Positions 7,727 through 8,520 of a stretch of 8,520 nt of DNA are shown here, piece after piece. The stretch is from contig NZ_JAKKIE010000099.1 of assembly GCF_021742065.1 (NCBI RefSeq), positions 1 through 8,520 of the forward strand, written 5' to 3'. This stretch comes from Rhizorhapis sp. SPR117. Lineage in GTDB: Bacteria > Pseudomonadota > Alphaproteobacteria > Sphingomonadales > Sphingomonadaceae. Every line of letters starts with the position of its first letter. The stretch's first letter is position 1. Position numbers and translations under genes: made by a program. The notes beneath the pieces were generated by a model. That model was not told where the DNA came from. It worked only from the letters and a program-made list of their open reading frames with translations, and made no database searches.

Positions 7727-8398
7727 TTAGTTGGCGACCGTGCTGTTGCAAAACGGATGTTGTATGGCAGAATTGGCTAACGTGGCCTTCCCACCGCTCC
7801 GACGGGCAGTAATATGACCGGTTTGCATGCCATTTCGGTGCATGTATCCTCCACAGGTGGGGCATCTCGGCGCACTCGGAATAGCATCCTTTAGGAAAGT
7901 TGCGCTTTTGATGTCCCTGCTAAACGCTGCTCCATCTGCGGCAAAAAGATCGCGGACCGGCTCAACTCTGACGAGAAAATCATAGAGATCATTTTCTGAC
8001 AGGATATTTGTAGCCTCTTCTACGGTTTTTCCGCCAACCAGCAATCTTATGATCTCACGATATAAATTTGCAACGCGTGGGCGGCTACGAGCGCCACTAC
8101 CTAGAGTTTTTATTGCCTCGGTTACGCCTGAATTTGTTAAGATAAATTTCTCAAACTTCTCTCGGATTGAAGTAAATTGCTTAAATTCTTTGGTGTCCCA
8201 ATCATTGAACAGAGTGACATAGCTGAGCAAAGCCGCTGGTTGGAAGGTGCCATTTTTTGAGTAAAAATATAGTGCGGGATGCAGGCCCAGCGACGATGCG
8301 TGATTTGACAAAATCCGCCGAAGCGTTTTCCTAACATTGTTCAGATAATTGATCGTCGATTCGCCATCAGGGTCATCTTGGATTTGATCTGCAATCAC
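7727..8398 (-). CDS. HNH endonuclease, C-terminal part, probably 5'-truncated by the IS (DUF262/GmrSD-like)
   Basis: Read from the GTG at 8398 the product has 223 residues. The C-terminus is an HNH zinc-binding nuclease fold: C179 and C182 in CPTCGG, H195 in QTGHI, GG at 202-203, N209, H214 in HPFC, then C217-N218. The first HNH residue sits in G-H where D-H is usual. The middle (LHPALYFYS at 38-46, then a segment with FTSIREKFEKF at 75-85) recalls, from memory, the C-terminal half of DUF262-type nucleases of the GmrSD restriction group, which act against foreign DNA. The N-terminal DUF262 NTPase domain is missing. The frame stays open 17 codons upstream of the GTG, right to the IS edge at 8449, and no good ribosome site precedes the GTG, so I read this as a truncated, probably inactive gene. 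It is convergent with moeA and lower in G+C than the operon. Confidence 0.65.
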   Translation of the reverse strand: MIADQIQDDPDGESTINYLNNVRKTLRRILSNHASSLGLHPALYFYSKNGTFQPAALLSYVTLFNDWDTKEFKQFTSIREKFEKFILTNSGVTEAIKTLGSGARSRPRVANLYREIIRLLVGGKTVEEATNILSENDLYDFLVRVEPVRDLFAADGAAFSRDIKSATFLKDAIPSAPRCPTCGGYMHRNGMQTGHITARRSGGKATLANSAIQHPFCNSTVAN

Positions 8399-8445
8399 GC
8401 TCTTGTGACTGGAATCTTTTACCGTAACTGAATTGACAAGATTAA

Positions 8446-8519
8446 CTAGTCACCTGAATCCGAAGTTCGCTTCATTGTTTTCTGGCAGAAGCGTTTGACG
8501 GCGGCGAGGATCTCGTCGG
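8446..8519. repeat. Inverted repeat, right copy (partner 1-74)
   Basis: A perfect 74-base inverted match to the left end. Complete identity suggests recent transposition or ongoing homogenisation of the IS copies, or that both ends are the same collapsed repeat in a draft assembly. Confidence 0.95.
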
Positions 8520-8520
8520 C
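8446..8520 (-). mobile_element. End of a second IS630-family copy, inverted relative to the left one
   Basis: Positions 8446-8519 are the exact reverse complement of 1-74, including the CTAG edge at 8446-8449. The unique sequence next to it (reading outward, ttaatcttg) differs from that next to the left copy (gccatagag), so it is a separate junction. This copy faces leftward into the HNH gene and appears to have removed its 5' part. The rest of the element is beyond the window edge. Confidence 0.8.
8446..8520 (-). CDS. IS630-family transposase, C-terminal 24 codons only (partial)
   Basis: The minus strand from 8520 reads an open frame starting ADEILAAVKR and ending RTSDSGD, then TAG at 8448-8446. 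It is identical to the left copy and shows one more complete codon (GCC, Ala) because the window runs one base further into the repeat on this side. Catalytic residues are out of view. Confidence 0.75.
   Translation of the reverse strand, partial: ADEILAAVKRFCQKTMKRTSDSGD

Noticed and set aside
8396..8398. GTG at 8398 as the authentic start of the HNH gene
   Set aside because: The frame continues open upstream to the IS edge and there is no properly spaced Shine-Dalgarno; truncation is the simpler reading. The coordinate is kept only as the longest start-to-stop frame.
1..8520. tRNA, rRNA, CRISPR array or phage genes
   Set aside because: No cloverleaf, rRNA-like stretch, regularly spaced repeat or phage structural gene was seen by eye in the window.

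Overview
The window is an 8.5 kb segment from what is most likely an alphaproteobacterium of the Sphingomonadales. The call rests on the gene order (peptidyl-prolyl isomerase, trp genes, moaC, moeA), the protein sequences and the moderately high G+C of the operon. It is a family-level inference from recall; I could not search a database.

Layout. Positions 1-74 are the 3' end of an IS630-family transposase gene. Positions 75-159 are a short leader holding an 8-bp hairpin. Positions 160-7676 are one compact same-strand gene cluster: ppiD-like, trpE, trpG, trpD, trpC, moaC, moeA. Five of the six junctions overlap as ATGA or GTGA; only trpE-trpG is separated, by 43 bases. Positions 7677-7726 are a small convergent spacer with a hairpin. 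Positions 7727-8449 hold, on the minus strand, the 3' part of an HNH-nuclease gene with lower G+C. Positions 8446-8520 are the same IS630 end as at the left, identical over 74 bases but inverted.

How the genes work together. TrpE and TrpG form anthranilate synthase, TrpD adds the phosphoribosyl group and TrpC makes indole-3-glycerol phosphate, so the cluster covers chorismate to IGP except for the TrpF isomerase step. trpF, trpB and trpA are absent and are presumably elsewhere, as in other alphaproteobacteria. MoaC and MoeA are an early and a late step of molybdenum cofactor synthesis. The PpiD-like protein is a membrane-anchored periplasmic folding factor. The linkage is a conserved neighbourhood, not one pathway.

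What is unusual lies at the edges. lexA, which I expect after moeA in alphaproteobacteria, is missing; a lower-G+C, 5'-truncated defence-type nuclease gene faces moeA instead, and an IS630 end cuts that gene. Both window ends stop at almost the same base inside the same IS. This fits a segment between two inverted IS copies, but it is also what a draft contig broken at a repeat would look like. I found no intact undescribed system; the truncated HNH gene is the only candidate.
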